Source: Cyanobium sp. Aljojuca 7A6 (GTDB lineage Bacteria > Cyanobacteriota > Cyanobacteriia > PCC-6307 > Cyanobiaceae). From it: DNA of 64,000 nucleotides. Location: contig NZ_JAGQCY010000003.1 in NCBI RefSeq assembly GCF_024346455.1, positions 124,001 through 188,000 of the forward strand, read 5' to 3'. A model generated the notes under the pieces. The model saw only the letters and a program-made list of their open reading frames with translations. It was not told where the DNA came from and did no database searches. Each line of letters opens with the position of its first letter. Positions within the stretch are counted from its first letter, which is position 1. The position numbers were made by a program, and so were the translations under genes. Below are positions 39,693-48,820 of the stretch, one piece after another.

Positions 39693-40799
39693 ATGGGCAC
39701 GGGTAGGGACTTAGGACTGCAATTGCGCCAGTGGATCGCCACCGGTGCGGTCAGCCTGGATAACCCCCAGGCCATGTCCAACCGGCTGATTGACGCCCTT
39801 GGGGCCGAGGAAACTCTGCGCGGACCCTTGCGGGATCTGGCCACCCAGCCTTTGCTGCTGCGGGTGTTGCAACTCCAGGGTGGCCCCCAGCGCAGTGCCA
39901 TTACGGCCCTCAGCCAGCATCTGGCCGGTGTCTACGCGCCGCAGGTGCTGGCCGAACTTCTTGATCTGCTGGAGGCCTGCTGCGGTGTGGCTCCGCCCCG
40001 GCCCGCTGGCGATGTCCAGGCCGCTGACGTCCCCCCTGCCATCGTCGGGAGCTTCCCCCGGTCCTGGCTGGAGAACCTGCGTCCCCTTGGTCCGGGGCTC
40101 GCTCTCTCGGCCTCGGGCGCCTTGGTGCTGTTCTGGGCCGGTGGGGAGCTCGACCAGTGGTTCTTCGATCCCTGGCGCTGGGGCAGCGGCCTGGTGCTGG
40201 TGGTGGCCCTGGCCCTGCTGCAGGCCCTGGCCCTCGGCCCGCTGCGGGCCCTGCGCCGCCGCTGGCCCCTGAGCCTCGAGGCCAGCGGTGACCCCCGCCG
40301 TGCCTGGTGCTGGATCACCGCCCCCTGGATCCATGCGGCCAACGCCGAGGCCCTGCTCAACCTGGTGATGCTGGCGATCGTGCTGGGCGGATCTTCGCTG
40401 CCCCTGGCCTCCCTGCTGCTGCGCTATTCGCTCACGGCCCTGGCCACCACGGCGCCGGCGGTGCTGGTGGCCCGCCGGGCCCGGGTGCTGCGGCACTGGG
40501 ACGGGGCCTCCGGGCCGATCGCGGCTGTGATCGCCCTGGCTTCGGTCCTCAGCCTGCTGCACTGGAAAGCCCACCCCTTTGTGGTGGGTGCCGTGGAGAT
40601 CCCCGCCTGGGTGCTGCTGGTGGTCTTTGGCGCCGTGCAGCTGGGCTGGCAACTGCCCCGCCGCGATCCCCAGGACAGCAGCAGCCCCATGGCGCGGCTC
40701 TGGAGCAGCCCCTGGTGCTGGGGCACAGCGTTGGGAACGGCGTGGGCCCTGGTCACCCGCGCCCAGGAGCTGGCCAGGGGCCTGGGCTGGCTGGGCTGA
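39693..40799 (+). CDS. Rhomboid-like membrane protein
   Basis: A 368-residue protein with a soluble helical N-terminus (about 1-130) and six or so TM segments after it. The membrane part has rhomboid features: ITAPWIHAANAEALLNLVML (cf. the TAPFLHxxxxHLxxN loop) and a GASG motif at 271-274 followed by hydrophobic residues. The usual late AHxGG catalytic-histidine motif is not clear, so protease activity is doubtful. It starts 32 bases after atpC and converges on the FHA-PBP gene. Could be a pseudo-rhomboid. Confidence 0.6.
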   Translation: MGTGRDLGLQLRQWIATGAVSLDNPQAMSNRLIDALGAEETLRGPLRDLATQPLLLRVLQLQGGPQRSAITALSQHLAGVYAPQVLAELLDLLEACCGVAPPRPAGDVQAADVPPAIVGSFPRSWLENLRPLGPGLALSASGALVLFWAGGELDQWFFDPWRWGSGLVLVVALALLQALALGPLRALRRRWPLSLEASGDPRRAWCWITAPWIHAANAEALLNLVMLAIVLGGSSLPLASLLLRYSLTALATTAPAVLVARRARVLRHWDGASGPIAAVIALASVLSLLHWKAHPFVVGAVEIPAWVLLVVFGAVQLGWQLPRRDPQDSSSPMARLWSSPWCWGTALGTAWALVTRAQELARGLGWLG

Positions 40800-40807
40800 A
40801 GCCGGCC

Positions 40808-43069
40808 TCAGCTCGCCAGGGCGCGCATGACCTGGCCCCACAGTTGGGCCACCAGGGCGCCGGAGGCGGCCTGGGCGGGGCGGTTGTCGTCGTTGCCCAT
40901 CCAGATGCCGGTAAGGATGCGGCTGGCGGGGGAGTAGCCCACGAACAGCACATCGACGCCGTTGTCGGTGGTGCCGGTCTTGCCGCGGGCATCGGCCACC
41001 ACGGCGGCGGCGCCGCCGGTGCCGCCACTCACCACCTGCCGCAGCAGGGCATCCATCTCGGCGGCCAGCGCCGGTTCGATCAGCTGACGCGGCAGCTCGC
41101 CCACCGGTGTGGTGACACCGCTGGGGGGGCAGGTGGCCAGGTTGCGCACCGAGCCGCAGATGCCCAGGTCGTAGATGCGCTTCACCCCATGCAGGGGCAC
41201 CGAGCGGCCGCCGTTGGCGACCACGGCGTAGGCCCGCGCCAGTTCGTAGAGGAAGGTTTCCTTGCCGCCCAGCACCATCGAGAAGCTCTCTTCCATGGGC
41301 GTGCTGATGCCCAGCTGGCGCGCTTTGGCCACCACCTTGCCCAGGCCCGCCTGTTGGGCCAGCCGCAGGGCCACCACGTTGTCGGAGTTGGCGAAGCCCG
41401 CTGCGACACTGGTGCTTCCACCCCCGCCACGGCAGCCGGCCACGTAGGCCAGGGGCGCGCAGGAGATGGCATCGCCGGGCTTGACGCCGGACTCCAGGGC
41501 CGCCAGGAAGCTGAACAGCTTGAAGGTGGATCCGGGCTGACGCAGGGCCTGCACCCGATCGAAGCTCGAGCGGCTGTAATCACCGCCGCCGACGTAGGCC
41601 AGGATCGCGCCGGTGCCGTAGTCGATCGCGATCATGGCGCCCTGGGTGAGCCCGGCCCGGCCACCCGGCCCCTCGAGGAACGCCTTCAATTGCTTCTGGG
41701 CGATGGCCTGCAGGCGGGGGTCAATGCTGCTGATCACCGCGTAGTTGCCCCGGGCCTCCGGGCTGCTGAGGTCGAGGGCGAAGCGCCGCCCCTCCAGCTC
41801 ACCGATCACGTAATCACTGAAGAAGGGATAGCTGGAGAAGCTGGAATCGCGGCAGGCGGAGGGATCGATGTTGAGGGGGCGGCGGCGGGCGTCGATCAGC
41901 GCCTGGTCGGAGAGATAGCCCTCGGCGTGCATCCGCCCCAGCACCAGGTCGCGGCGCTCCCGCCCCCAGGTGGGGTTCTCCCGGTTGCAGGGGCTGTAGC
42001 TGTTGGGGCTCGGCAGCAGGCCCACCAGGAACGCCGACTCCGCCACATCCAGGGCGCTGGCCGACTTGCGGAAGTAGAGCTGGGCTGCCTGCTCGAACCC
42101 TTCGGCCCCCAGGCCCAGGTAGGCCCGGTCGAGGTACATCTTGAGGATGCGGTTCTTGCTGAAGCCCGCCTCCAGCTGCCAGGCCACCCACAGCTCCCGC
42201 AGCTTGCGGGCCAGCGACACATCCGTCCCCACGGCGGGGTAGACCATGCGGGCCACCTGCTGAGCGAGGCCGCTGCCGCCGCCGGTACCCAGTACCAGGG
42301 AGCGCAGCGTGCCGAACAGGTCGATGCCGCTGTTCCAGCCAAAGCGGGAGTCCTCCGAGGCGATCAGGGCCTGGCGCAGGTGCAGGGGGTAGTCGGCCAG
42401 GGCGGGCAGGGCCGTCGAGGAGCCCTCGGCCGCATCGATCTGGCGGCCATCGGTGGAGAACACCTTCACTGGACCACCCACCGACCGGATCGAGGAGCCA
42501 CCGGAGATGGTGGTGGCCAGCAGCAGGCCCCCCAGGGCCACGCCCGAGCCGACGAGGGCGCCGATGGCCCCCCAGTGCACCAGTTGCCCCAGGGGACTGC
42601 GGGGATGGCGATACACCAGGGTGGGCGCTTCGCCTTTGAGCGGCGAGCCGAGCTGCAGCCGGTCCCCGTCTCGCAGGTGGATGGCGCGGATGCGGCGATC
42701 GCGGTGAAACAGACCGTTGGCGGAGCCGAAATCCTCGCCGTGGTAATCCCGATCGCCGGGGCGCTCCTGCTCCACGATCGCGTGCACCCGGCTGACGCCG
42801 GTGGCGTTGGTCTGCAGCTCGCAGAGGGGATCCCGGCCGATGCGGTAGCGGCCCCCCTGCAGGGCCAGCCGCTGGCGGCACTGACCGCCGATCCAGAGTT
42901 CCAGCCAGGCGTCGTGATGCCTCAGCTCCCCCAGGCCCGCCGCCAGGGCCCGGCGACGGCCGCCGGCCGGAGCGGGGCGGCGAAGGGCCTGCCAGAGGCT
43001 CAGCCAGCCCGTGGCGGGTTCGGGTGCGGTGTCGTGACCAGGCGACGCCTGCTCCGTCGTCCCCACCAT
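40808..43069 (-). CDS. Class A penicillin-binding protein with N-terminal FHA domain
   Basis: A 753-residue bifunctional peptidoglycan synthase. Domains in order: cytoplasmic FHA (about 55-142; YRIGRDP at 75-81, GVSRVHA at 91-97, GSANG at 115-119), one TM (about 165-187), GT51 glycosyltransferase (Glu239 in IASEDSRFG; GGGSGLAQQVARM), and transpeptidase (SxxK Ser514 in QPGSTFKLFS; SDN in FANSDNVVALRL; KTGTTDNG). FHA binds phosphothreonine, so the cytoplasmic tail should sense a kinase. It is divergent from a kinase/phosphatase cluster 60 bases away. The start ATG at 43069 is chosen because it precedes the FHA domain closely. Confidence 0.92.
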   Translation of the reverse strand: MVGTTEQASPGHDTAPEPATGWLSLWQALRRPAPAGGRRRALAAGLGELRHHDAWLELWIGGQCRQRLALQGGRYRIGRDPLCELQTNATGVSRVHAIVEQERPGDRDYHGEDFGSANGLFHRDRRIRAIHLRDGDRLQLGSPLKGEAPTLVYRHPRSPLGQLVHWGAIGALVGSGVALGGLLLATTISGGSSIRSVGGPVKVFSTDGRQIDAAEGSSTALPALADYPLHLRQALIASEDSRFGWNSGIDLFGTLRSLVLGTGGGSGLAQQVARMVYPAVGTDVSLARKLRELWVAWQLEAGFSKNRILKMYLDRAYLGLGAEGFEQAAQLYFRKSASALDVAESAFLVGLLPSPNSYSPCNRENPTWGRERRDLVLGRMHAEGYLSDQALIDARRRPLNIDPSACRDSSFSSYPFFSDYVIGELEGRRFALDLSSPEARGNYAVISSIDPRLQAIAQKQLKAFLEGPGGRAGLTQGAMIAIDYGTGAILAYVGGGDYSRSSFDRVQALRQPGSTFKLFSFLAALESGVKPGDAISCAPLAYVAGCRGGGGSTSVAAGFANSDNVVALRLAQQAGLGKVVAKARQLGISTPMEESFSMVLGGKETFLYELARAYAVVANGGRSVPLHGVKRIYDLGICGSVRNLATCPPSGVTTPVGELPRQLIEPALAAEMDALLRQVVSGGTGGAAAVVADARGKTGTTDNGVDVLFVGYSPASRILTGIWMGNDDNRPAQAASGALVAQLWGQVMRALAS

Positions 43070-43128
43070 CCCCGGCCCGTCTGCCTTGCTCCCATACGCT
43101 ACCCGCAGCGATCGGAGCGGCCGGCCAG

Positions 43129-43413
43129 GTGGAGCAACGCCGGGACCCATGGGCACCCTTCCGCATCTGGACCGCCCTGACCATTGGGGTGTACGCGGTG
43201 CGGGCCACCTTCGCCGCCACCTGGGTGGGGGCGATCCCCGGCTGGGTGCTGCTGCTGTTGCTGCTGGTGGCCCTGGCCCTGGCGGCCTCGGCCCTGCTGT
43301 TCCCCGGGCGGGTGATTCCCTGGCGGGAGGGGGAACCGATGGGCTGGTGGGGCCGCTTCCAGGCCGACCGGCGCCTGGGCCGCCGGCCCAAGGCCGGTGA
43401 CGACCCTCGATGA
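43129..43413 (+). CDS. Small membrane protein opening the FHA-kinase cluster
   Basis: A 94-residue protein from GTG 43129, with two TM segments (about 10-29, IWTALTIGVYAVRATFAATW, and 33-54, IPGWVLLLLLLVALALAASA) and a basic C-terminal tail (FQADRRLGRRPKAGDD). The frame is open upstream to 43024 but that overlaps the divergent PBP gene. Its stop overlaps the start of the next gene (ATGA), so it belongs to the signalling operon. Function unknown. Confidence 0.6.
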   Translation: MEQRRDPWAPFRIWTALTIGVYAVRATFAATWVGAIPGWVLLLLLLVALALAASALLFPGRVIPWREGEPMGWWGRFQADRRLGRRPKAGDDPR

Positions 43414-44135
43414 ACGCCCAACCCCGGCTGCTGCTGCGTGACGATCCCGGCCGGAGCGTGCCGCTGGATCCCCGCACGCCCCTCTCCATCGGCCGCGATC
43501 CGGCCAGCGGCCTCTGTCTGGGCCAGGCCCAGGGCGTCTCCCGCCACCACGCCCTGGTACGGCTGTCGCGCACCAGGGCGGGCCAGTGGCTCCTGTGTGA
43601 CCTGGGCAGCGCCAACGGCACCTACCTCGAAGGCGCCCGGCTGCGGGACTGCCGGCCCCTCTCGGACGGCGACGAGATCCGGCTGGGCCTGAAGGGGCCG
43701 GTGCTGCAGTTCCGCAGCAGCGGCAGCGCTCCCCCCGAGGCTCTCCCTTCCGCCGGCCGCCGTGCGGCTCCGGCGGTGGCCCAGCCGGTTGCCGGCCAGC
43801 TGGATTTCGCCGGCCGTTCCCTGCCCCTGGATCGAATCCGCTCGGCCTACGTGGGCAGCCGGCGGCGCCATCCCCAGGCCTTCAGTTGGTGGCTGCTCCT
43901 CTGTCTGGGCGGCCTGCTGCTGCTGCCCTTCCCCTGGCTGTTCTGGTCTCTGCAGCTGGGGGCGCTGGCGGGCTGGATCCTGCTGGGGTCCCGCTGGGAG
44001 CATCTGCTCGAGGTGACGCTCCAGGACGGCCTGGCCTATCGGCACCGCTTCGACAGCCTGGAGACGGCCCTGGCCCACCGCAACGGCATCCGCAAGGCCA
44101 TGGGTCCGAGCCCGGCGGCGGGGAGGCGCCCATGA
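43410..44135 (+). CDS. FHA domain membrane protein
   Basis: A 241-residue protein. The N-terminal FHA domain (about 5-105) has LSIGRDPASGL, GVSRHHALVRL and DLGSANGTYLEGARL, all key phosphopeptide-binding positions. A Pro/Ala linker leads to a TM hairpin (about 155-195: WWLLLCLGGLLLLPFPWLFW, then LGALAGWILLG) and a cytoplasmic tail. It overlaps both neighbours by four bases. It is the likely membrane receptor for targets or for autophosphorylated kinase encoded by the next gene. Confidence 0.88.
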   Translation: MNAQPRLLLRDDPGRSVPLDPRTPLSIGRDPASGLCLGQAQGVSRHHALVRLSRTRAGQWLLCDLGSANGTYLEGARLRDCRPLSDGDEIRLGLKGPVLQFRSSGSAPPEALPSAGRRAAPAVAQPVAGQLDFAGRSLPLDRIRSAYVGSRRRHPQAFSWWLLLCLGGLLLLPFPWLFWSLQLGALAGWILLGSRWEHLLEVTLQDGLAYRHRFDSLETALAHRNGIRKAMGPSPAAGRRP

Positions 44136-45487
44136 GCTGGATCCTGCCGGAGGGCGCCAGCCTGGGCTTCGAAGGTCTGGCCGCACCGCTGCGGATCGTG
44201 CGCGGCCTCGGGGGTGGCACCCAGGGCCAGGTCTATGAGGTGGACCTGGAGGGGGAGCGGCTGGCCCTGAAGTGGTACCTGCCAGCCTGCATCGCCCGCG
44301 ACGGCGGACTGGAGCGGCGCCTGATAGCGAGCATCCGGGCCACCGCCCCGAATGAGGATTTCCTCTGGCCGATCGCCCTGCTGCGGGCCAGCCCCGCCAG
44401 CCGCCCCCTGATCCGCATCCGCGACGAGAGCTTCGGCTACCTGATGCCCCTGCGGCCGCCCGCCTACGTGGGCGCCTGCGAGCATGCCGCCGGCCGGCTG
44501 GCGATCGGCCTGCGCCAGGTGCTGCGGGCCTGCTTCGGCCTTGCTGACGCCTTCCATTCCCTGCACCTGGCGGGGCTCTGTTACAAGGACGTCTCGCTCG
44601 GCAACCTCTTCCTGGAGCCCGACAGCGGCGGCATCCTGATCTGCGACAACGACAACGTCGCGGTGGATGGCGCCGACCATGGCGCCGTGCTGGGCACCCC
44701 GGGTTTCATGGCTCCGGAGGTGCTGCTGGGGCAGGCCCGTCCCGGGGCCGACAGCGACCTGTTTTCCCTGGCGGTGCTTCTGTTCCGGCTGCTCACCCGC
44801 CACGACCCCCTCAAGGGCCAGATGGAGCTGGCGATCCGCTGCCTCGATGAGCCGGCCCGCCGGCGTCTCTGCGGCGAGGACCCGGTGTTCATCTTTGATC
44901 CGGTGGATGACCGCAACCGGCCCGACCCGATCGAGCATGCGGCGGCCCTGATCACCTGGCCCATCTACCCCCGACCCCTCCAGGCGCTGTTCGAGCAGAC
45001 CTTCTGCCGCGGCATGAAGCAGCCCTCCCGCCGCGCCCTCACCGGCCAGTGGAAGCAGGAGCTGGCCCGCACCCTCGACCGCCGTGCCTTCTGCCCCGCC
45101 TGCGGCCAGGAAAACTTCCAGGCCAGCGGCGGCCCGGCGCTGTGCTGGAGCTGCGGCGCCCCCCTGCCGGAGCCGACCACGCTGCTGCTGCCCCATGGGA
45201 GCGTGGTCGCCGCCCCCGACAACGAGCTGCACGCCCACCACTTCGATGCCCTGGCCGGGGAGGATCTGCGCCGGCCGCTGGCCCGGGTGGTGGCCCATCC
45301 CCAGGACCCCCGGCGGCTGGGGCTGCGCAATCTCTCCACGGTCGCCTGGAGCGCCGAAACCCCCGACGGCCGCGTCCAGGCGGTGCAGCCTGGCGAGAGC
45401 TGTAGCCTCGCCGCACTCACCCGGATCCAGTCCCCGGCGGGTCCGATCGCCGTGCAACGCCCCACCCGGCCATCCCCCGCCGCCTGA
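44132..45487 (+). CDS. Hanks-type serine/threonine protein kinase with zinc ribbon
   Basis: A 451-residue kinase. The glycine loop is GLGGGTQGQVYEVDL, the ATP lysine is in LALKWYL, the catalytic loop reads CYKDVSLGNLFLE (HRD replaced by YKD, Asp and Asn kept), and the DFG position is DND (ICDNDNVAVDG), followed by GTPGFMAPEVLLG. A zinc-ribbon-like CPACGQENF...CWSCG follows at about 325-355, then a beta-rich C-terminal domain. The architecture fits kinases encoded with VWA and PP2C partners, such as E. coli YegI. It overlaps the FHA gene by four bases. Confidence 0.9.
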   Translation: MSWILPEGASLGFEGLAAPLRIVRGLGGGTQGQVYEVDLEGERLALKWYLPACIARDGGLERRLIASIRATAPNEDFLWPIALLRASPASRPLIRIRDESFGYLMPLRPPAYVGACEHAAGRLAIGLRQVLRACFGLADAFHSLHLAGLCYKDVSLGNLFLEPDSGGILICDNDNVAVDGADHGAVLGTPGFMAPEVLLGQARPGADSDLFSLAVLLFRLLTRHDPLKGQMELAIRCLDEPARRRLCGEDPVFIFDPVDDRNRPDPIEHAAALITWPIYPRPLQALFEQTFCRGMKQPSRRALTGQWKQELARTLDRRAFCPACGQENFQASGGPALCWSCGAPLPEPTTLLLPHGSVVAAPDNELHAHHFDALAGEDLRRPLARVVAHPQDPRRLGLRNLSTVAWSAETPDGRVQAVQPGESCSLAALTRIQSPAGPIAVQRPTRPSPAA

Positions 45488-45490
45488 TCC

Positions 45491-46228
45491 ATGCCGTTTC
45501 CCGACGTCAAGCTGGCCAACCGGCCGCTCCACTTCCTCTACCTCTGCGACTGTTCCGGCTCGATGGCGGCGTCGGGCAAGATGCAGGCCCTCAACCAGGC
45601 CATCCGCCAGTCGCTGCCGGGGATGGCGGCGGTGGCCCGGGACAACCCGGAGGCGCGGGTGCTGGTGCGGGCCGTGCGCTTCGCCGACCACGCCGCCTGG
45701 CACATCGAGACCCCCACGCCTGTAGACCAACTGGAGTGGCGGGATCTGCAGGCCGGCGGCATCACGGCCATGGGGGAGGCCCTGAAGCTGGTGGCGGCGG
45801 CCCTGCAGACCCCGCCGATGGAGGTGCGAGCCCTGCCGCCGGTGCTGGTGCTGATCTCCGACGGCCAGCCCACCGATGATTTCGCCGCTGGCCTCGAGGC
45901 CCTGCTGCGGGTGCCCTGGGCCCAGAAGGCGGTGCGGCTGGCCATCGCCCTGGGCCACGACGCCGATCTGGAGGTGCTGCAGCGGTTCATCGGCACCGAG
46001 CCGGCCACGGCGGGCCGCTCGCCCCGACGCCCCCTGCAGGCCAGCAACGCCACCTCCCTGGCCCAGTACATCCAGTGGGCCTCCACGGCGGTGGTGGGGG
46101 CCGCCTCGATGCCGGCGAGCCGGGTGAGCGAGACGCCCCTGGAGCCCGCGGTGGGCAACATCCCCCTGCCGGATCTGCCCCCCACCGTGCTGGATCCCAC
46201 CGACGACGTCGGTCCCCTGGTGTGGTGA
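45491..46228 (+). CDS. VWA domain protein (TerY/YegL-like)
   Basis: A 245-residue soluble von Willebrand A protein. The MIDAS metal site is YLCDCSGSMAASGKM near residue 18, with the later Thr/Asp motifs GGITAMGEALKLVAAAL and LVLISDGQPTDDF. The C-terminal tail is Pro/acidic rich (LPDLPPTVLDPTDDVGPL). TerY-type VWA proteins commonly pair with a kinase and a PP2C in phospho-relay modules. It starts 3 bases after the kinase and overlaps the phosphatase by four bases (GTGA). Confidence 0.92.
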   Translation: MPFPDVKLANRPLHFLYLCDCSGSMAASGKMQALNQAIRQSLPGMAAVARDNPEARVLVRAVRFADHAAWHIETPTPVDQLEWRDLQAGGITAMGEALKLVAAALQTPPMEVRALPPVLVLISDGQPTDDFAAGLEALLRVPWAQKAVRLAIALGHDADLEVLQRFIGTEPATAGRSPRRPLQASNATSLAQYIQWASTAVVGAASMPASRVSETPLEPAVGNIPLPDLPPTVLDPTDDVGPLVW

Positions 46229-47601
46229 ACCCCTGGGTGGCGCCGATCGGTGCCAGCCGGGCCGGGGCCTCCCACCTCAGGGCCGGCCGCCCCTGCCAGG
46301 ACGCCGTGCTCTGCGGCGAGTTGCGCGACGCCGCCGGGCAGCCGGTGATGCTGATGGCGGTGGCGGATGGCCACGGCGGGCGCCGCTACCGCCGCAGCGA
46401 GGTGGGCAGTCGCCTGGCCTGCGAGACGGGCCTGGCCGTAGTGGCTGATGCCCTGGCCTCCATGCCCCCGGGGGACGGGGAGGGGGTCTGGAGCCGCTGG
46501 CTGGCCCACGACCTGCCCGAAGCGGTCCAGCGCCGCTGGCTGGAGGCAGTTCAGGCCCACTGGCAGGCCGATCCCGGCGAGGGCGACTTCGAGCCCCTGC
46601 TCTATGGCAGCACCCTGGGCCTGGTGGTGATGACGTCCCGCTGGTGGGGCCATACGGGCCTGGGCGACTGGGACCTGGTGCGGGTGGAGGCGGACGGCCG
46701 CGCCCGGCTGCTGCAGGAGGAGAATGAGCCCACAGCGCTTGGGGAAGCCACCTGTAGCCTCTGCCAACCCCAGGCGGCGGCCCTGTTCGCCCGCCGGGCG
46801 GCCCTGCATGCGATGGCGCCCGAAGCGGCCGATTTCGCCCTGGTGCTCTGCACCGACGGCATCCGCAAGTCCTGCGCCACCGACAGCGATTTCCTTACTC
46901 TGGCGGCCTGGTTGGCCCGCAGCGGCGCTGAGGGGGCCGGCGTCCTGCCGGAGGCGCTGGATCGGATCAGCCGCGAGGGCAGTGGCGACGACGTGACCGT
47001 GGCGATCGGCCGCAGCGGAGCGCCCGCCGAGGAGCTGCCGCCGCCGCCGCCGCCAGCCCAGGCGACGCAAACCCCTCCGCCGTCGCCATCCCCCCCGGCG
47101 GCCCCGGAGGCGTCCCCCCCCCGCCCCCTTCCCCGGAGGCGGCGCCCGGCGATCGGCCGGGCGCTGGCCATCGGCCTGGCCCTGGCCGCCGCCGGTGCGG
47201 GCTGGCTGGCCCTGGTCTGGCCCCAAACCCAGCCCCCGCCGCAGGCGGCGACCACCTCCCCCGGGCTGCGGGCCGCCCTGGCGGAGGTGGAGCGCCTCTG
47301 CAGCCAGCCGGCCACACTGCCCCTGGAGCTGCGCCGTCGCCGCGAGCTGTTCGTCGCCCTGCGCCAGGGCCGGCAGGATCCGGCCCAACTGAAAGCTTCA
47401 GCCGCCACGGATCCCCTGGCAGCCCTGATCGCCGCGGATCTGTCCGCTGCCAATCCAGCTGAGGACAAGCCCGCTGCGGCCCAACCTCCTCCGGCTAAAC
47501 CTCGCCGCCCTCTGCAGGCCCTCGGAGCCTGCCCGGCCCTGCTGGAGGCCCTCAGCCGGCAGTGGGCCGAATCCCCAGCCCCGGCCACCGTTACCCCCTG
47601 A
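46225..47601 (+). CDS. PP2C-family protein phosphatase with membrane segment
   Basis: A 458-residue protein. The PP2C domain covers about 1-265, with AVADGHGGRRYRRSEVG, FALVLCTDGIRKSCATDSDF and GSGDDVTVAIG supplying metal-binding aspartates. A long Pro-rich linker (about 270-310) precedes one TM segment (ALAIGLALAAAGAGWLALVW, about 313-333) and a helical C-terminal part of unknown role. It starts at GTG 46225 inside the VWA stop. It should reverse the kinase, like PphC/YegK in E. coli (analogy). Confidence 0.9.
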   Translation: MNPWVAPIGASRAGASHLRAGRPCQDAVLCGELRDAAGQPVMLMAVADGHGGRRYRRSEVGSRLACETGLAVVADALASMPPGDGEGVWSRWLAHDLPEAVQRRWLEAVQAHWQADPGEGDFEPLLYGSTLGLVVMTSRWWGHTGLGDWDLVRVEADGRARLLQEENEPTALGEATCSLCQPQAAALFARRAALHAMAPEAADFALVLCTDGIRKSCATDSDFLTLAAWLARSGAEGAGVLPEALDRISREGSGDDVTVAIGRSGAPAEELPPPPPPAQATQTPPPSPSPPAAPEASPPRPLPRRRRPAIGRALAIGLALAAAGAGWLALVWPQTQPPPQAATTSPGLRAALAEVERLCSQPATLPLELRRRRELFVALRQGRQDPAQLKASAATDPLAALIAADLSAANPAEDKPAAAQPPPAKPRRPLQALGACPALLEALSRQWAESPAPATVTP

Positions 47602-47606
47602 ACCCC

Positions 47607-48269
47607 ATGGCCCTGCGTCTGCTGCTCGATTGCGCCGATCCCCTGGAGTGGGAGCGCTGGCTGCCCAGCGGCCTGTTCCAGGGCGTCACCACCAACCCGA
47701 CCCTGCTGCGGCGGGCCGGTCAGCCCTGCAACGTTGACCACCTCGGGCGGCTGCATGAGCGCGCTGTGGCCCTGGGCTGCCGCGAGCTGCATCTGCAGAC
47801 CTGGGGCGCTGATGGGGAACAGCAGCTGGCCACCGGCCGGGCCCTGGCGGCCCTCGATCCCCAGAGGGTCTTCGTCAAGGTGCCGATCACCCGGACCGGC
47901 GCCGCGGTGGCACTGCAGTTGATCGCCGAAGGGGTGCCTGTCACGTTCACCGCCTGCTACGAGGTGGCGCAGGTGCTGGTGGCCGCTGCCCTCGGAGCCG
48001 ATGGCATCGCCGCCTACCTGGGCCGCATCAGCGATCTCGGCCGTGACGGCCACGGTGAGCTGATCGCCATGCAGAGGGCCCTCGAAGGGGTGGGCTCCAG
48101 CACCCGGTTGCTGGTGGCCAGCCTTCGGCAGCCTGGGGATCTGGCCCGCCTGGCCGCCGCAGGCCTGGCCCACCACACGATCAGCCCGGCGATTGCCGGC
48201 GCCCTGTTCGGCAGCCTGGACACCGCCGCGGCCGCCGAACAGTTTGAAAGGGACGCCCAAGGCGGCTGA
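47607..48269 (+). CDS. Transaldolase family protein (fructose-6-phosphate aldolase-like)
   Basis: A 220-residue short transaldolase-like TIM barrel. FQGVTTNPTLLRRAG is the N-terminal signature, VFVKVPITRTGAAVALQLIA carries the Schiff-base lysine, and VTFTACYEVAQVLVAAALGA plus LGRISDLGRDGHGEL follow. It is of FSA/TalC size rather than the long TalB type, so fructose-6-phosphate aldolase or transaldolase activity are both possible. It starts 5 bases after the phosphatase stop and may be co-transcribed with the signalling cluster. Confidence 0.88.
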   Translation: MALRLLLDCADPLEWERWLPSGLFQGVTTNPTLLRRAGQPCNVDHLGRLHERAVALGCRELHLQTWGADGEQQLATGRALAALDPQRVFVKVPITRTGAAVALQLIAEGVPVTFTACYEVAQVLVAAALGADGIAAYLGRISDLGRDGHGELIAMQRALEGVGSSTRLLVASLRQPGDLARLAAAGLAHHTISPAIAGALFGSLDTAAAAEQFERDAQGG

Positions 48270-48277
48270 ACCGCCCA

Positions 48278-48779
<502 letters not shown>

Positions 48780-48820
48780 CTAGCAAACGATTAACTTACC
48801 AGCCGATTCGCTGCAACCCC

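Noticed and set aside
40307-43180. Plus-strand open frame of 957 codons opposite the FHA-PBP gene
   Set aside because: Same GC shadow effect; it has no domain motifs, while the minus strand carries complete FHA, GT51 and transpeptidase motifs.
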